DNA from: Pseudoalteromonas xiamenensis
GTDB lineage: Bacteria; Pseudomonadota; Gammaproteobacteria; Enterobacterales; Alteromonadaceae
Strand: one strand, 5' to 3'
Assembly (NCBI RefSeq): GCF_042431545.1
Contig: NZ_JBHLYX010000015.1
Length of the DNA stretch: 64,000 bases
Shown: in pieces, positions 1-8,944 of the stretch
Numbering within the stretch: the stretch's first letter is position 1
Layout: each line of letters starts with the position of its first letter
Translations under genes and position numbers: made by a program
Notes under the pieces: generated by a model
What the model was told of the DNA's origin: nothing
The model's input: the letters and a program-made list of their open reading frames with translations, nothing else
Database searches by the model: none

Positions 1-1407
1 AACTGGGAATGCGCAGTAATCTGCAGCATAATACGCACTGGCACGGTGGTTACCCGATGCACCGATTCCACCAAATGGCGCCGCACTTGAAGCCCCCGTA
101 ATTGGGCGGTTCCAGTTTACGATGCCTGCACGAATACGACGGAAGAAATAGTCGTAATCGGCTTCGTTATCACCAAGTAAACCCGCAGATAGGCCAAATG
201 ACGTATCATTTGCTTTTTCAATTGCAGCATCAAAATCAGTGTAACGGAACACTTTAAGCAATGGGCCGAAGTGCTCTTCATCTGGATAATCCGTTACATT
301 GGTACATTCGATAATACCAGGCGTAACAAAACCAGTACCCGCTTGATGAGTCAGCTCTAGCAGAACTTCAGCACCTAAACTAACCAGTTGTGTTTGCGCT
401 GCAACCATGCCCGCTGCTGCGCGTTCTGAAATCATGGATCCCATGAACGGCTGCTCTTGCGCATCAAAATGACCAATCTTAATCGCTTTTGTTGCACGGA
501 TAAGATGCTCAAGAATCGCATCGCCTTGTGCACCTGCAGGTAAGAACAACTTGCGAGCACATGTACAACGTTGACCACTTGAGATAAACGCTGATTGGAT
601 TATGTCGTGAACAACCGCTTTAATATCTGAAGCATCTTTTACGATAAGCGGATTGTTTCCACCCATTTCGAGTGCAAGGATCTTGCCCGGTTGACCTGCA
701 TATTGCTCATGCAACAAGTGACCGGTACGTGAAGAACCGGTGAAAAACAGGCCATCAATACCACGATGTGATGCAAGTGCTTTACCGGTTTCAACTTCAC
801 CTTGTACAAGGTTTAGTACACCTTCAGGTAAACCAGCTTGTTGCCACAATTTCAACGTTTCTTCTGCAACCATTGGTGTTAATTCAGATGGCTTAAAAAT
901 CACCGTGTTGCCAGCAAGCAATGCAGGGACAATGTGTCCATTCGGCAAATGACCAGGGAAGTTATACGGGCCAAAGACTGCAACCACACCATGCGCCTTG
1001 TGGCGAATAAATGCTTTTCCTTGCGGCATTGGGTTTTCAACCATGCCCGTGCGCTCGTGATACGCTTTTTCAGAAATGGCAATTTTACCGACCATTGCAC
1101 CAACTTCAGTGCGCGTTTCCCATACTGGTTTGCCCGTTTCTTTACCAATTGCAATCGCTAAAGCTTCACTGTTTTCTTTTAATAGTTCGGCAAAACGTTT
1201 TACGATAGCCAGACGTTCTTCAAATGGGCGATCGCTCCACGCAAAGAACGCATTACGCGCTGCTTTTACTGCAATATCGACTTGCTCTGCAGATGCTGCA
1301 TTCGCTGTCCAAATCACTTCGTTTGTCGCGGGATTCACAGAATTAAATGCTGTGCCTTGCCCTGCTTCCCACTGACCATTTATAAACTGTGCAGGATGTG
1401 TTGTCAT
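1..1407 (-). CDS. astD: N-succinylglutamate 5-semialdehyde dehydrogenase AstD (3' end outside window)
   Basis: This aldehyde dehydrogenase oxidises succinylglutamate semialdehyde to succinylglutamate with NAD+, the fourth step of the arginine succinyltransferase (AST) pathway in the cytoplasm. The reading frame is open from an ATG at 1407 to the window edge, giving 469 residues of an expected 485-490, so only the C-terminus is missing. Visible signatures are the GPYNFPGHLPNGH cofactor region, the FFTGSSRTG nucleotide loop, LEMGGNNP with the catalytic Glu, and SGQRCTCAR with the catalytic Cys. It lies 14 bp downstream of astA on the same strand, which fixes its role among the many aldehyde dehydrogenases. 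It is cut by the window and is not a pseudogene. Confidence 0.93.
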   Translation of the reverse strand, partial: MTTHPAQFINGQWEAGQGTAFNSVNPATNEVIWTANAASAEQVDIAVKAARNAFFAWSDRPFEERLAIVKRFAELLKENSEALAIAIGKETGKPVWETRTEVGAMVGKIAISEKAYHERTGMVENPMPQGKAFIRHKAHGVVAVFGPYNFPGHLPNGHIVPALLAGNTVIFKPSELTPMVAEETLKLWQQAGLPEGVLNLVQGEVETGKALASHRGIDGLFFTGSSRTGHLLHEQYAGQPGKILALEMGGNNPLIVKDASDIKAVVHDIIQSAFISSGQRCTCARKLFLPAGAQGDAILEHLIRATKAIKIGHFDAQEQPFMGSMISERAAAGMVAAQTQLVSLGAEVLLELTHQAGTGFVTPGIIECTNVTDYPDEEHFGPLLKVFRYTDFDAAIEKANDTSFGLSAGLLGDNEADYDYFFRRIRAGIVNWNRPITGASSAAPFGGIGASGNHRASAYYAADYCAFPV

Positions 1408-1421
1408 AATTCGCCCCTAAC

Positions 1422-2438
1422 TTAGATGGTTGCGATGGTGAGAGAGTCACCTTCTTTTACAAGTAGCGCATCAGCCACTGCTTGCGAAATAACAAGTTCG
1501 TTAGAACCTGCATCCACGCTCAACTCAACCACAGCAGCTCGATAGTCGACAAGTTTATCATTAGCGACCATGTATGGGGAACCACCTTGGTTGTTTCCAA
1601 TTTTGACTATTTTGACTTGAGATTCACGTACGGTACGAATATTTTCGACCTGAGCCTCCACGGTAGGGCCCGCATCGAAGATATCTACATAGCCGTTGAA
1701 CGTGAAGCCTTCGCTTTTCAAAAGTTCAATTGCAGGGCGCGTATTGTCATGCACTTCACCCACAACCGCTTGCGCTTCTTTGCTTAAAAGATTCACGTAA
1801 ATTGGGTACTTAGGCATCAACTCGGCGATAAACACTTTCTGACCAATACCAGTTAAATAATCGGCTGTTGGGAAATCCATCGAGAAAAAGTGTTCTTCTA
1901 ACCATTTCCAAAATGGGCTGTTGCCGTGCTCATCAGACACGCCACGCATTTCTGCAATCACCGTATCCGCAAAACGTTCTTGATGTTGTTTGATAAACAT
2001 AAAACGCGCTTTAGACAGCAATTTGCCGTTGTACTTTTGACGAAATTGCGGTCTCAAAAACAGAGTACACAATTCAGTTGCGCCAGTGTAATCATTACAC
2101 AAAGTTAAAATATCTACGGCTTTGTAGACGTTTAACGTGCGTGACGAATGGATCACTTTAGAAAGGTGGTAGTGATAAAACGCATCATCTAACCCTACGG
2201 CAGCTTCAATAGCAGACGTGCCAACAACATCACCGGTTTCTGTGTCTTCCAGTACGAAGAGATAGCCTTCATCGTGCGGATGGTCGGCCTCTTTTTCAAA
2301 TGAAGCCATTGAACGCGCAATTTTGTTTTGCAGCAATTCTTCATGAACGGGTAACGAGGTGAAACCATGGCCCGATTCATGGGCAATGTTTAATAACGCT
2401 GGAAAATCACTTTCTCGGATTGGGCGAAGAACTAACAT
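1422..2438 (-). CDS. astA: Arginine N-succinyltransferase AstA
   Basis: AstA transfers succinyl from succinyl-CoA to the alpha-amino group of arginine, the first step of the ammonia-producing AST pathway. The 338-residue length matches the family (about 340). The N-terminus MLVLRPIRESDFPALL and the GNAT-like core with LFLRPQFR and GKLLSKARFMF are typical of AstA/AruG proteins. The gene is the middle of astC-astA-astD, 70 bp after astC and 14 bp before astD, so one transcript is likely. Expression is presumably driven from the region upstream of astC. Confidence 0.94.
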   Translation of the reverse strand: MLVLRPIRESDFPALLNIAHESGHGFTSLPVHEELLQNKIARSMASFEKEADHPHDEGYLFVLEDTETGDVVGTSAIEAAVGLDDAFYHYHLSKVIHSSRTLNVYKAVDILTLCNDYTGATELCTLFLRPQFRQKYNGKLLSKARFMFIKQHQERFADTVIAEMRGVSDEHGNSPFWKWLEEHFFSMDFPTADYLTGIGQKVFIAELMPKYPIYVNLLSKEAQAVVGEVHDNTRPAIELLKSEGFTFNGYVDIFDAGPTVEAQVENIRTVRESQVKIVKIGNNQGGSPYMVANDKLVDYRAAVVELSVDAGSNELVISQAVADALLVKEGDSLTIATI

Positions 2439-2508
2439 GAGCTCGCTTACTCCCCATTTAAATAATTGATATATTTAGGGGAGCTGTGCAATCCCCTAAT
2501 CCTAATTC

Positions 2509-3717
2509 TTAATTTGCAGCAACCACTTTCGCTACTGCTTTTTCAAAGCGAGCCATTCCTTCGCGAATATCCGCTTCAGGGATCACTAATGATGGGGTGA
2601 AACGCACAACGTCTGCACCGGCCACTAAACTCATCACGCCTTCTTCAATACCCGCAGTTAAAAAGTCTTTTGCTTTACCTTTGTACGCGCCAGAAACCAC
2701 CGCACCAATCAAGAGGCCTTTACCGCGAATTTCGCTGAATACGTTGTATTTTGTATTAATGTCATTAAGTAAAGACTTAAACAATTCTGCTTTTGCCTTA
2801 ACCCCATCCAATACTTCAGGCGTATTTACGGTATCAAATGCCGCTTCAGCGACAGCACACGCTAACGGGTTACCGCCATATGTTGAACCGTGAGTACCGA
2901 CTTTCAAATGCTGCGCAATGGCAGTCGTTGTCAGCATGGCACCAATCGGGAAACCACCACCAAGCGCTTTTGCCGAAGTTAGGATGTCAGGTGTAACACC
3001 TAGACCTTGATACGCATACAATTCGCCAGTACGACCAACACCTGTCTGTACTTCATCAAAAATCAACAGTGCGTTGTGCTTGTCACATAGTTCACGCACA
3101 CCTTTAACGAATTCCGCTTCAGGTGAAACGATACCGCCTTCACCTTGCAAAGGTTCCATCATTACCGCACACGTGTTGTCCGAAATCAGTGCTTCTACTG
3201 CACTTAAATCGTTGTAATCCACATGGTAAACGTCACCTGGTTTAGGACCAAAACCATCAGAATATGCAGCTTGACCGCCCACGGTAACCGTAAAGAAAGT
3301 ACGACCATGAAAGCCTTTATTGAACGCAATAATTTGGCTCTTGTGTGCGCCAAAGTTGTCTAATGCCCAACGACGAGCCAATTTCAATGCGGCTTCATTT
3401 GCTTCTGCACCAGAGTTCGCGAAATACACCTTGTCGGCAAATGTCGCGTCGACTAATTTTTTCGCTAAACGCAAAGCTGGTTCATTGGTCATGACATTTG
3501 ATAAATGCCAAATCTTTTCGCCTTGCTCTTTCAAAGCGTTAACCAAGGCTGGGTGACAGTGTCCAAGACAGTTAACCGCGATACCGCCAGCAAAATCGAC
3601 AAACTCTCGACCTGACTGATCCCAAACGCGAGACCCTTGACCTCTGACTGGGATAACAGCAGAAGGTGAATAGTTAGGGACCATTACTTCATCAAATAAC
3701 GCACGATTGACTGTCAT
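2509..3717 (-). CDS. astC: Acetylornithine/succinylornithine aminotransferase (AstC/ArgD)
   Basis: This class-III PLP aminotransferase converts succinylornithine to its semialdehyde in AST catabolism. It may also act on acetylornithine in arginine synthesis, because family members are dual-function. The 402 residues cover the whole family length. Visible motifs are FANSGAEANEAALKLAR (phosphate binding), LLIFDEVQTGVGRTG, and SAKALGGGFPIGAM carrying the PLP lysine. It is the promoter-proximal gene before astA and astD. The 311-bp region upstream holds two GCATTATTTCA repeats that may be degenerate ArgR half-sites. The choice between astC and argD cannot be settled from sequence; the neighbours favour astC. 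Confidence 0.92.
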   Translation of the reverse strand: MTVNRALFDEVMVPNYSPSAVIPVRGQGSRVWDQSGREFVDFAGGIAVNCLGHCHPALVNALKEQGEKIWHLSNVMTNEPALRLAKKLVDATFADKVYFANSGAEANEAALKLARRWALDNFGAHKSQIIAFNKGFHGRTFFTVTVGGQAAYSDGFGPKPGDVYHVDYNDLSAVEALISDNTCAVMMEPLQGEGGIVSPEAEFVKGVRELCDKHNALLIFDEVQTGVGRTGELYAYQGLGVTPDILTSAKALGGGFPIGAMLTTTAIAQHLKVGTHGSTYGGNPLACAVAEAAFDTVNTPEVLDGVKAKAELFKSLLNDINTKYNVFSEIRGKGLLIGAVVSGAYKGKAKDFLTAGIEEGVMSLVAGADVVRFTPSLVIPEADIREGMARFEKAVAKVVAAN

Positions 3718-4028
3718 GTTCTTTCCTCTTGGTTAATTTTCGCCAAATAAATTACTCTTTCAGTTAAGCATTATTTCACAAATCCGCAGTCTAAATACCT
3801 GTACAAATTTGCATTGGCGCATTTTTTGTTCGTGCATTATTTCAGAAAAAAATCCCTTTGTCTCATGCAAAAAATTCGTTGAGCCTTTGATTTTAAAGGG
3901 GTTGAGACATATTATTCAGTCGGAGTGAATAACTATTTGGCATTTGAATAGAAGCTTTCGCCAAACAACTCCATGGCTTAGGAGTATTGTTCACATTTGG
4001 CGAAATGAATGAATAGTCGTAAAAAAAT
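3718..4028. promoter_or_regulatory. Intergenic region upstream of astC with repeated elements
   Basis: This 311-bp gap must hold the astCAD promoter, read leftward, and the end of the HDOD gene. The motif GCATTATTTCA occurs at 3768-3778 and 3834-3844, about 66 bp apart, and resembles an ArgR half-site (TGcAT/ATTCA type). An inverted repeat TTATTCA-N7-TGAATAA lies at 3912-3932. A larger hairpin is listed separately. No protein-coding gene is seen. Assignment to ArgR is inference. Confidence 0.4.
3956..4005. repeat. Compound inverted repeat (nested stem-loop)
   Basis: A perfect 10-bp inverted repeat, TTTCGCCAAA at 3956-3965 and TTTGGCGAAA at 3996-4005, encloses a second stem, ACTCC at 3968-3972 with GGAGT at 3981-3985. 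A third direct copy of TTTCGCCAAA lies at 3738-3747 in the same gap. No T-tract follows directly on either strand, so it is not an ordinary terminator. It could be a structured RNA element, a protein-binding site or a REP-like unit. Confidence 0.55.
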
Positions 4029-5201
4029 TTATAAAATAGTTAACTGCAATGTATGGTAACTATACTTTCCTAGGTGTTCGAGCAACGATTTATCCAATCC
4101 TAAATGCTCAAACCACATTTGCGCTTCGTCTTCTTCAATCAAATTACTGTCTTTAAGTAACAGATACTGAGCATAACCGTGCGCTTTGGTTAGAATGCGG
4201 GTCAAAGGTAATGGATCTGAGAGAGTATCATTGTTGGACGAGCGCATCGCCACCAACTCTTCCATGACCGCGTTGAATGGCAAATAACGAAAGGCCATTT
4301 TTTCAATTAATTTTGCCGATAAAATCATGCTGTCGTGCATTAACAGATTTCGTAAAAACAACGGATCCGGACTTAGCTCAAGCAGCGCCGTGTGAAGATC
4401 TTTGTGGTTTTTTTCGCGTGCGATCATTACCTTATTTTGCCAAACCTGCTCAAACGTTCGCAGATACAAACGCGTCACTGCGATTTTCCCAAGGTCCATT
4501 AACATGCCAAGAGTGAAAGCATGTTGTGGGTTGACGCCTTCAAGTTCGGCTAACTGCCTAGCGGCGATTGCAGTAGACATCGATAAGTCTCGCAATTTAC
4601 GCTTCAACAACGGAAATGGCTCGGTGGCATGAGGCATCCAATGGCGCATCGCAAACGTTGGAATAACAAACTGAAGATTTTCTAAGCCGAGATACCTAAG
4701 TGCCAGTGCTGGTGTATCCACCTTCACTGCAGTCCCTTTGGCTGACTGTTTACGGTATTGCGGCAAGTTCACAAGAGAAACTAAATCTCGTCCAAGCCAA
4801 CTTAAATCATTAACGAGTGGTTCTAATCGACCGACGGAGGCCGAGCGCACAGACAGAATATCTAATATGGTGGGCACCGTATCTTGGATTCCCACCACTT
4901 CGGTGTAAAGCTGTTCTAAGTCTTCTTTCTTGTTTTCGATTGCCGATTCAATAACTTGATGTAGGTGATTGCTGGCTTTCGCGACGTATTTTAAATGGCT
5001 TGAATTGAGTTCCTGACGTTTTGACGCCGCAGCAATTTCGACGTCCAACATCGTACGCTGTGGAATATCTTCACCATAATTGAGATCAAGCGTATGAATA
5101 TAGCCAATTTGCTGTTGAGCAAAATTATGGCTAATTAGCACATCGTGAGCTCGCTGCGCTAACGCTTGAGCAATCCTTGACTGGCGGATATCTTGGCTCA
5201 T
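4029..5201 (-). CDS. HDOD domain protein
   Basis: This 390-residue cytoplasmic protein resembles the HDOD (HD-related output domain) family, which is tied to signal transduction but usually lacks the metal-binding HD pair. The second half contains the helical HDOD core, including HAFTLGMLMDLGKIAVTRLY. The first 150 residues are mostly predicted helix with no recognised domain. It sits alone between astC (downstream, 311 bp) and pabA (upstream, 117 bp). An AGAGGATCC stretch precedes the ATG as a ribosome-binding site. A weak AT-rich hairpin (4036-4063) followed by a T-run on the minus strand may end its transcript. Its function is unknown; a signalling or adaptor role is inferred from the family. 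Confidence 0.75.
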   Translation of the reverse strand: MSQDIRQSRIAQALAQRAHDVLISHNFAQQQIGYIHTLDLNYGEDIPQRTMLDVEIAAASKRQELNSSHLKYVAKASNHLHQVIESAIENKKEDLEQLYTEVVGIQDTVPTILDILSVRSASVGRLEPLVNDLSWLGRDLVSLVNLPQYRKQSAKGTAVKVDTPALALRYLGLENLQFVIPTFAMRHWMPHATEPFPLLKRKLRDLSMSTAIAARQLAELEGVNPQHAFTLGMLMDLGKIAVTRLYLRTFEQVWQNKVMIAREKNHKDLHTALLELSPDPLFLRNLLMHDSMILSAKLIEKMAFRYLPFNAVMEELVAMRSSNNDTLSDPLPLTRILTKAHGYAQYLLLKDSNLIEEDEAQMWFEHLGLDKSLLEHLGKYSYHTLQLTIL

Positions 5202-5318
5202 GGATCCTCTAATTACTTTACGTGACTCTAAAAAAGAAATGATGCTTTTGGCTTACTTGCCGTAATACTATCCCGATTTTACTAATAAATCACATTTTCT
5301 GTAGACGCTTATTATAGG

Positions 5319-5900
5319 TTAGAAGCGACGAATAAAGTTATCAAGTAGAGTCAGACCATATTCCGTCAGGATTGCTTCGGGATGAAATTGCATACCTTCG
5401 AGCGCGAATTCCGTGTGCAGCAACCCCATTATTTCCTCAATAGAACCATCCGTTTGCTGTGTCCAAGCTGTCATTTCTAGCGAGCATGGCAAGGAAGATT
5501 GCTCGACGACAAGCGAATGATAGCGGCAAACATTGAATTGCGTTGGTAAGTCGTGGAAGACCCCTTTATGGTTGTGGTGTAGTATGGAAGTTTTGCCGTG
5601 CATCACGTTTTTTGCGCGAATAACGTTCGCACCCAGTGCTTGTGCTATCGTCTGATGTCCGAGACAAATACCGAGAATGGGGTAAAGCCCTTTTAATTGC
5701 TCCACGACTTGGAGTGAGACCCCGGCTTCATTTGGCGTGCAAGGTCCGGGTGAAATAACGATGTGTTTTGGCTTTAATTGTTTAATTTGCGCAATTGAAA
5801 TTTCATCGTTGCGTTTTACTACCACTTCTTGATCGAGTCGCTGAAAGTACTGCACTAAGTTATACGTGAATGAATCGTAATTATCTATCATCAACAACAT
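5319..5900 (-). CDS. pabA: Aminodeoxychorismate/anthranilate synthase glutaminase subunit
   Basis: This class-I glutamine amidotransferase supplies ammonia to aminodeoxychorismate synthase (folate) and possibly to anthranilate synthase (tryptophan). The start is placed at MLLMIDNYDSFTYN, giving 193 residues, the normal length; an upstream in-frame extension of 45 residues lacks family similarity. The catalytic Cys is in GICLGHQ, and the His/Glu pair is in QFHPEAI near the C-terminus. pabA is commonly found beside argD/astC in Vibrio and Shewanella relatives, which favours pabA over trpG. No trpE-like partner is nearby. Confidence 0.85.
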   Translation of the reverse strand: MLLMIDNYDSFTYNLVQYFQRLDQEVVVKRNDEISIAQIKQLKPKHIVISPGPCTPNEAGVSLQVVEQLKGLYPILGICLGHQTIAQALGANVIRAKNVMHGKTSILHHNHKGVFHDLPTQFNVCRYHSLVVEQSSLPCSLEMTAWTQQTDGSIEEIMGLLHTEFALEGMQFHPEAILTEYGLTLLDNFIRRF

Positions 5901-6037
5901 GAACGCGAACCCATTAAAACTCGGTGCAACACACACCGTTTTATAAACAGCGGCATTGTACACGAATCGTGCTTGCCAGAGGTAGTTATTGGCAAAAATA
6001 CGAATTCGGGTTGAGAGCGGCACCAATAATCTCATCC

Positions 6038-6064
6038 AAAAATAAAGGGAACCGAAGTTCCCTT
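6038..6064 (-). terminator. Rho-independent terminator of trpS
   Basis: An 8-bp stem, AAGGGAAC (6045-6052) with GTTCCCTT (6057-6064), closes a four-base loop that reads TTCG on the minus strand. It is followed by a T-rich tract toward 6038. It lies just past the trpS stop at 6087 and separates trpS from pabA. Confidence 0.88.
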
Positions 6065-6086
6065 AAATTTTGAAATTGTCGCATTA

Positions 6087-7091
6087 CTATGGTCTTGGAA
6101 TATAACCTAATGCGTCGTACACTTTTTTCAATGTTTGCTCTGCACGCGCACCTGCTTTTTCCGCACCTGAACGCATAATTTGGTTTAATAACGTTTGGTC
6201 TTCGCGGATGGCCTTGAAACGCGCTTGGATAGGTTCAAGCATGGCGACAACCGCATCGGCCGTGTCTTTCTTCAAATGACCATACATCTTATCCGCGTAA
6301 TCAGGAACGAGATCTTCCACGCTACGTTTTGTTGCAACCGACAGTAACGTCAGTAGATTTGAAACACCGGGTTTTTCTTCACGGTCAAAATAAATTCGTG
6401 CCTGTTCGTCTGAATCGGTAACCGCTTTTTTCAATTTCTTCTCGATCTGCTTTGGATCGTCCAACAACATTACGTAACCATTCGGGTTGTCATCTGATTT
6501 TGACATTTTCTTTAGCGGATCTTGAAGACTCATCACTCGCGCACCTAACTCAGGAATGTAAGGCTCTGGAATTTTGAATACATCACCATATAAGTTATTG
6601 AATCGAGTTGCGATATCGCGCGTTAATTCGAGATGCTGCTTTTGATCTTCACCTACCGGCACTTGATCCGCTTGATACAGTAGAATATCCGCAGCTTGTA
6701 GAACTGGGTATGCGAACAATCCAACGTTGATATTATTCGCATTTTTAGCGGATTTATCTTTGAACTGCGTCATACGATTCAATTCACCCATCTGCGCGTA
6801 ACAGTTAAGTACCCACGCCAATTGCGCGTGCTCTGGCACTTGTGATTGTACAAAAAGTGCCGCTTTTTCTGGATCAATGCCACACGCTGCATACAGCGCA
6901 ATACCGTCAAGTACGCGGTTTCTGAGCACTTCAGGTTCTTGGCGAATGGTAATCGCATGCAAGTCAACCAGCATAAAGAAACTTTCGTGATCTTCTTGTA
7001 AGCTAAGCCACTGGTTAATTGCACCAACATAGTTACCAATTGTCATACCACCGGTTGGCTGAATGCCGCTTAACACTACAGGTTTAGTCAT
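6087..7091 (-). CDS. trpS: Tryptophanyl-tRNA synthetase
   Basis: TrpS charges tRNA-Trp with tryptophan in the cytoplasm. The 334 residues match the bacterial enzyme. The class-I signatures are present: the HIGH-like segment PTGGMTIGNYVGAI near the N-terminus and KKMSKSDDN near residue 195. It is the last gene of the rpe-gph-trpS run, 26 bp after gph, as in the E. coli dam superoperon. A UUCG-loop terminator follows its stop codon. Confidence 0.97.
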   Translation of the reverse strand: MTKPVVLSGIQPTGGMTIGNYVGAINQWLSLQEDHESFFMLVDLHAITIRQEPEVLRNRVLDGIALYAACGIDPEKAALFVQSQVPEHAQLAWVLNCYAQMGELNRMTQFKDKSAKNANNINVGLFAYPVLQAADILLYQADQVPVGEDQKQHLELTRDIATRFNNLYGDVFKIPEPYIPELGARVMSLQDPLKKMSKSDDNPNGYVMLLDDPKQIEKKLKKAVTDSDEQARIYFDREEKPGVSNLLTLLSVATKRSVEDLVPDYADKMYGHLKKDTADAVVAMLEPIQARFKAIREDQTLLNQIMRSGAEKAGARAEQTLKKVYDALGYIPRP

Positions 7092-7117
7092 GATGTTCCT
7101 TTACGTTTTGTTAATTG

Positions 7118-7780
7118 CTATTTCATTAAAACAGGGATTATATCCAAGAATCCACTTAAGAGGTACTGTGGATTAAATTCTTGTAAATTTTCGCCTTGAT
7201 GATAGCCATAGGTCAAGGCTATTGCAGGAATTCCTGCAGCATTGGCTGCAACTAAATCACTTTTGGAGTCGCCCACCATCATCACGTCTTCAGGTTTCAA
7301 TCCCAATGCATTGCAGGCATTAAGCAACGGCTCTGGACTTGGCTTTTTCTGACCATCATCACCACAAACCAACACCGAAAAATGAGACGCTATGCCCAAT
7401 TTATTCAAAAGCGTTTCCGTAAAGTCACGATTTTTATTGGTCACAATTGCTTTTGGAAATGCGGCAAGTGCACTAAGCCCCACCAAGACATTTTGATAAA
7501 GCGCGGCATATTGCCCAACAATTTCAGCGTAATGGAGTTTAAAACGTGAAATTGCGTAGGCAACGGTCTCTGGCGGTAACGTTGGGTTCACCTCCATTGA
7601 ACCGCTGAGCCCACGCTTGACGAGCATATCAATACCATTACCTACCCAAGTCGTCACCAACGCATGACTGACCACAGGATACGCCACTTCCGTCAGTGTC
7701 AAATTCAGCGCCATGTACATATCTTCGGCGCTGTCGACTAACGTCCCGTCTAAATCGAATAAAATACCTTTAACCGCCAT
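7118..7780 (-). CDS. gph: Phosphoglycolate phosphatase (HAD superfamily)
   Basis: Gph dephosphorylates 2-phosphoglycolate, which arises notably during repair of oxidised DNA ends. The 220-residue protein has HAD motif I FDLDGTLVDSAEDM at the N-terminus, motif II in IVTNKNRD, the KPSPEPLL lysine, and motif IV in MVGDSKSDLVAAN. It lies between rpe and trpS with a 2-bp gap from rpe, implying translational coupling. Order and motifs agree with Gph; other HAD phosphatases are less likely. Confidence 0.93.
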   Translation of the reverse strand: MAVKGILFDLDGTLVDSAEDMYMALNLTLTEVAYPVVSHALVTTWVGNGIDMLVKRGLSGSMEVNPTLPPETVAYAISRFKLHYAEIVGQYAALYQNVLVGLSALAAFPKAIVTNKNRDFTETLLNKLGIASHFSVLVCGDDGQKKPSPEPLLNACNALGLKPEDVMMVGDSKSDLVAANAAGIPAIALTYGYHQGENLQEFNPQYLLSGFLDIIPVLMK

Positions 7781-7782
7781 GA

Positions 7783-8451
7783 TTAAACCTTTGCAAGTTC
7801 GGCGCGCATCGCATCGATAACCTGTTTGTAATCAGGTTGACTAAAAATGGCCGAACCGGCAACGAACATGTCGGCCCCAGCCGCTGCAATTTCTGCGATG
7901 TTGTCCACTTTCACACCACCATCAACTTCCAAACGAATGGGGCGACCCGACGCATCAATGCGCTCACGTACTTGGCGCAATTTATCTAACGTATTTGGAA
8001 TGAAGCTCTGTCCGCCAAAACCTGGATTTACAGACATAAGGAGGATTTGGTCGACTTTGTCCATCACATAATCAAGATAATGAAGTGGCGTCGCTGGGTT
8101 AAAAACCAATCCAGCCTCACAGCCGTTTTCTTTGATGAGCGCAAGACTTCTATCTATGTGCTCACTCGCTTCAGGATGGAAAGTAATGATACTGGCGCCA
8201 GCTTTCGCAAACTCTGGGATTAAACTGTCGACAGGTTTTACCATCAGATGCACATCAATTGGTGCGGTTATTCCATAGGCTCTTAACGCCTGACACACCA
8301 TGGGACCAAATGTTAGGTTTGGGACATAGTGATTATCCATCACATCGAAATGAACAACATCGGCGCCGGCATCGAGAACGCGCGCAACATCGTCACCTAA
8401 TCTGGCAAAATCCGCAGATAAAATGGATGGTGCAATCAAAAACTGAGACAT
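7783..8451 (-). CDS. rpe: Ribulose-phosphate 3-epimerase
   Basis: Rpe interconverts ribulose 5-phosphate and xylulose 5-phosphate in the pentose phosphate pathway. The 222-residue TIM barrel starts IAPSILSADFARLG and carries HFDVMDNHYVPN, DVHLMV and MSVNPGFGGQSFI, which hold the metal-binding and catalytic residues. It leads the rpe-gph-trpS group. The usual upstream neighbour dam is separated here by 775 bp containing two opposite-strand genes, so rpe probably has its own promoter in 8452-8645. Confidence 0.96.
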   Translation of the reverse strand: MSQFLIAPSILSADFARLGDDVARVLDAGADVVHFDVMDNHYVPNLTFGPMVCQALRAYGITAPIDVHLMVKPVDSLIPEFAKAGASIITFHPEASEHIDRSLALIKENGCEAGLVFNPATPLHYLDYVMDKVDQILLMSVNPGFGGQSFIPNTLDKLRQVRERIDASGRPIRLEVDGGVKVDNIAEIAAAGADMFVAGSAIFSQPDYKQVIDAMRAELAKV

Positions 8452-8645
8452 AGTAAAACCCTTGAACGACTAGATACTGGCTATACTTTACCGCAATTTG
8501 ACCCACTCCATAAAATTATTCTTTGAATATCCAAATGTTGTTGTACATCAATCTATTTGTTTCCAAAATAAGGTAGAGAAAAGTTTGTTTATTGACCAAT
8601 TTTTGTGTACTATTTGGGAATTACCAAGTGAGTTGGAGTGGTATT

Positions 8646-8933
8646 ATGATACGCCTTAAAACACGGACGCTTTTAGTTGCTACGTTTATCACAGCTTCAG
8701 TTGGCGTAGTGTCATTCGATGGTCAAGACGAGACCTTACTTGCAGACGCCAGTTGTGGATGTCAGCAAACAAGTAAAATGAATCAAGCGGTCTGCCAAAA
8801 GCAAGTTGGCAGTGAATGGATTAATTGGCTGACAGGCAACAGCGGCAGTGCCCAGTTCCATTACCTTGATCTTCTTGAACTACTGTTAGGTGGCGATAAG
8901 AGCACCAAAAACACTAGTATTCCTGGCTTGTAA
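8646..8933 (+). CDS. Small secreted protein of unknown function
   Basis: I do not recognise this 95-residue protein. The start is set at MIRLKTRTLLVATF, preceded by GGAGTGG, rather than at an upstream ATG at 8592, because this gives a positively charged N-terminus and a hydrophobic stretch typical of a Sec signal peptide (residues 1 to about 22). The mature part has three cysteines close together (SCGCQQ and AVCQ) and a leucine-rich tail. It lies 11 bp before the DUF2970 gene, and both run opposite to the dam operon that flanks them. Confidence 0.6.
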   Translation: MIRLKTRTLLVATFITASVGVVSFDGQDETLLADASCGCQQTSKMNQAVCQKQVGSEWINWLTGNSGSAQFHYLDLLELLLGGDKSTKNTSIPGL

Positions 8934-8944
8934 GACGCTCAACC

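Noticed and set aside
1..1407. astD as a truncated pseudogene
   Set aside because: The frame is open and all catalytic motifs are intact; the missing end is due to the window boundary.
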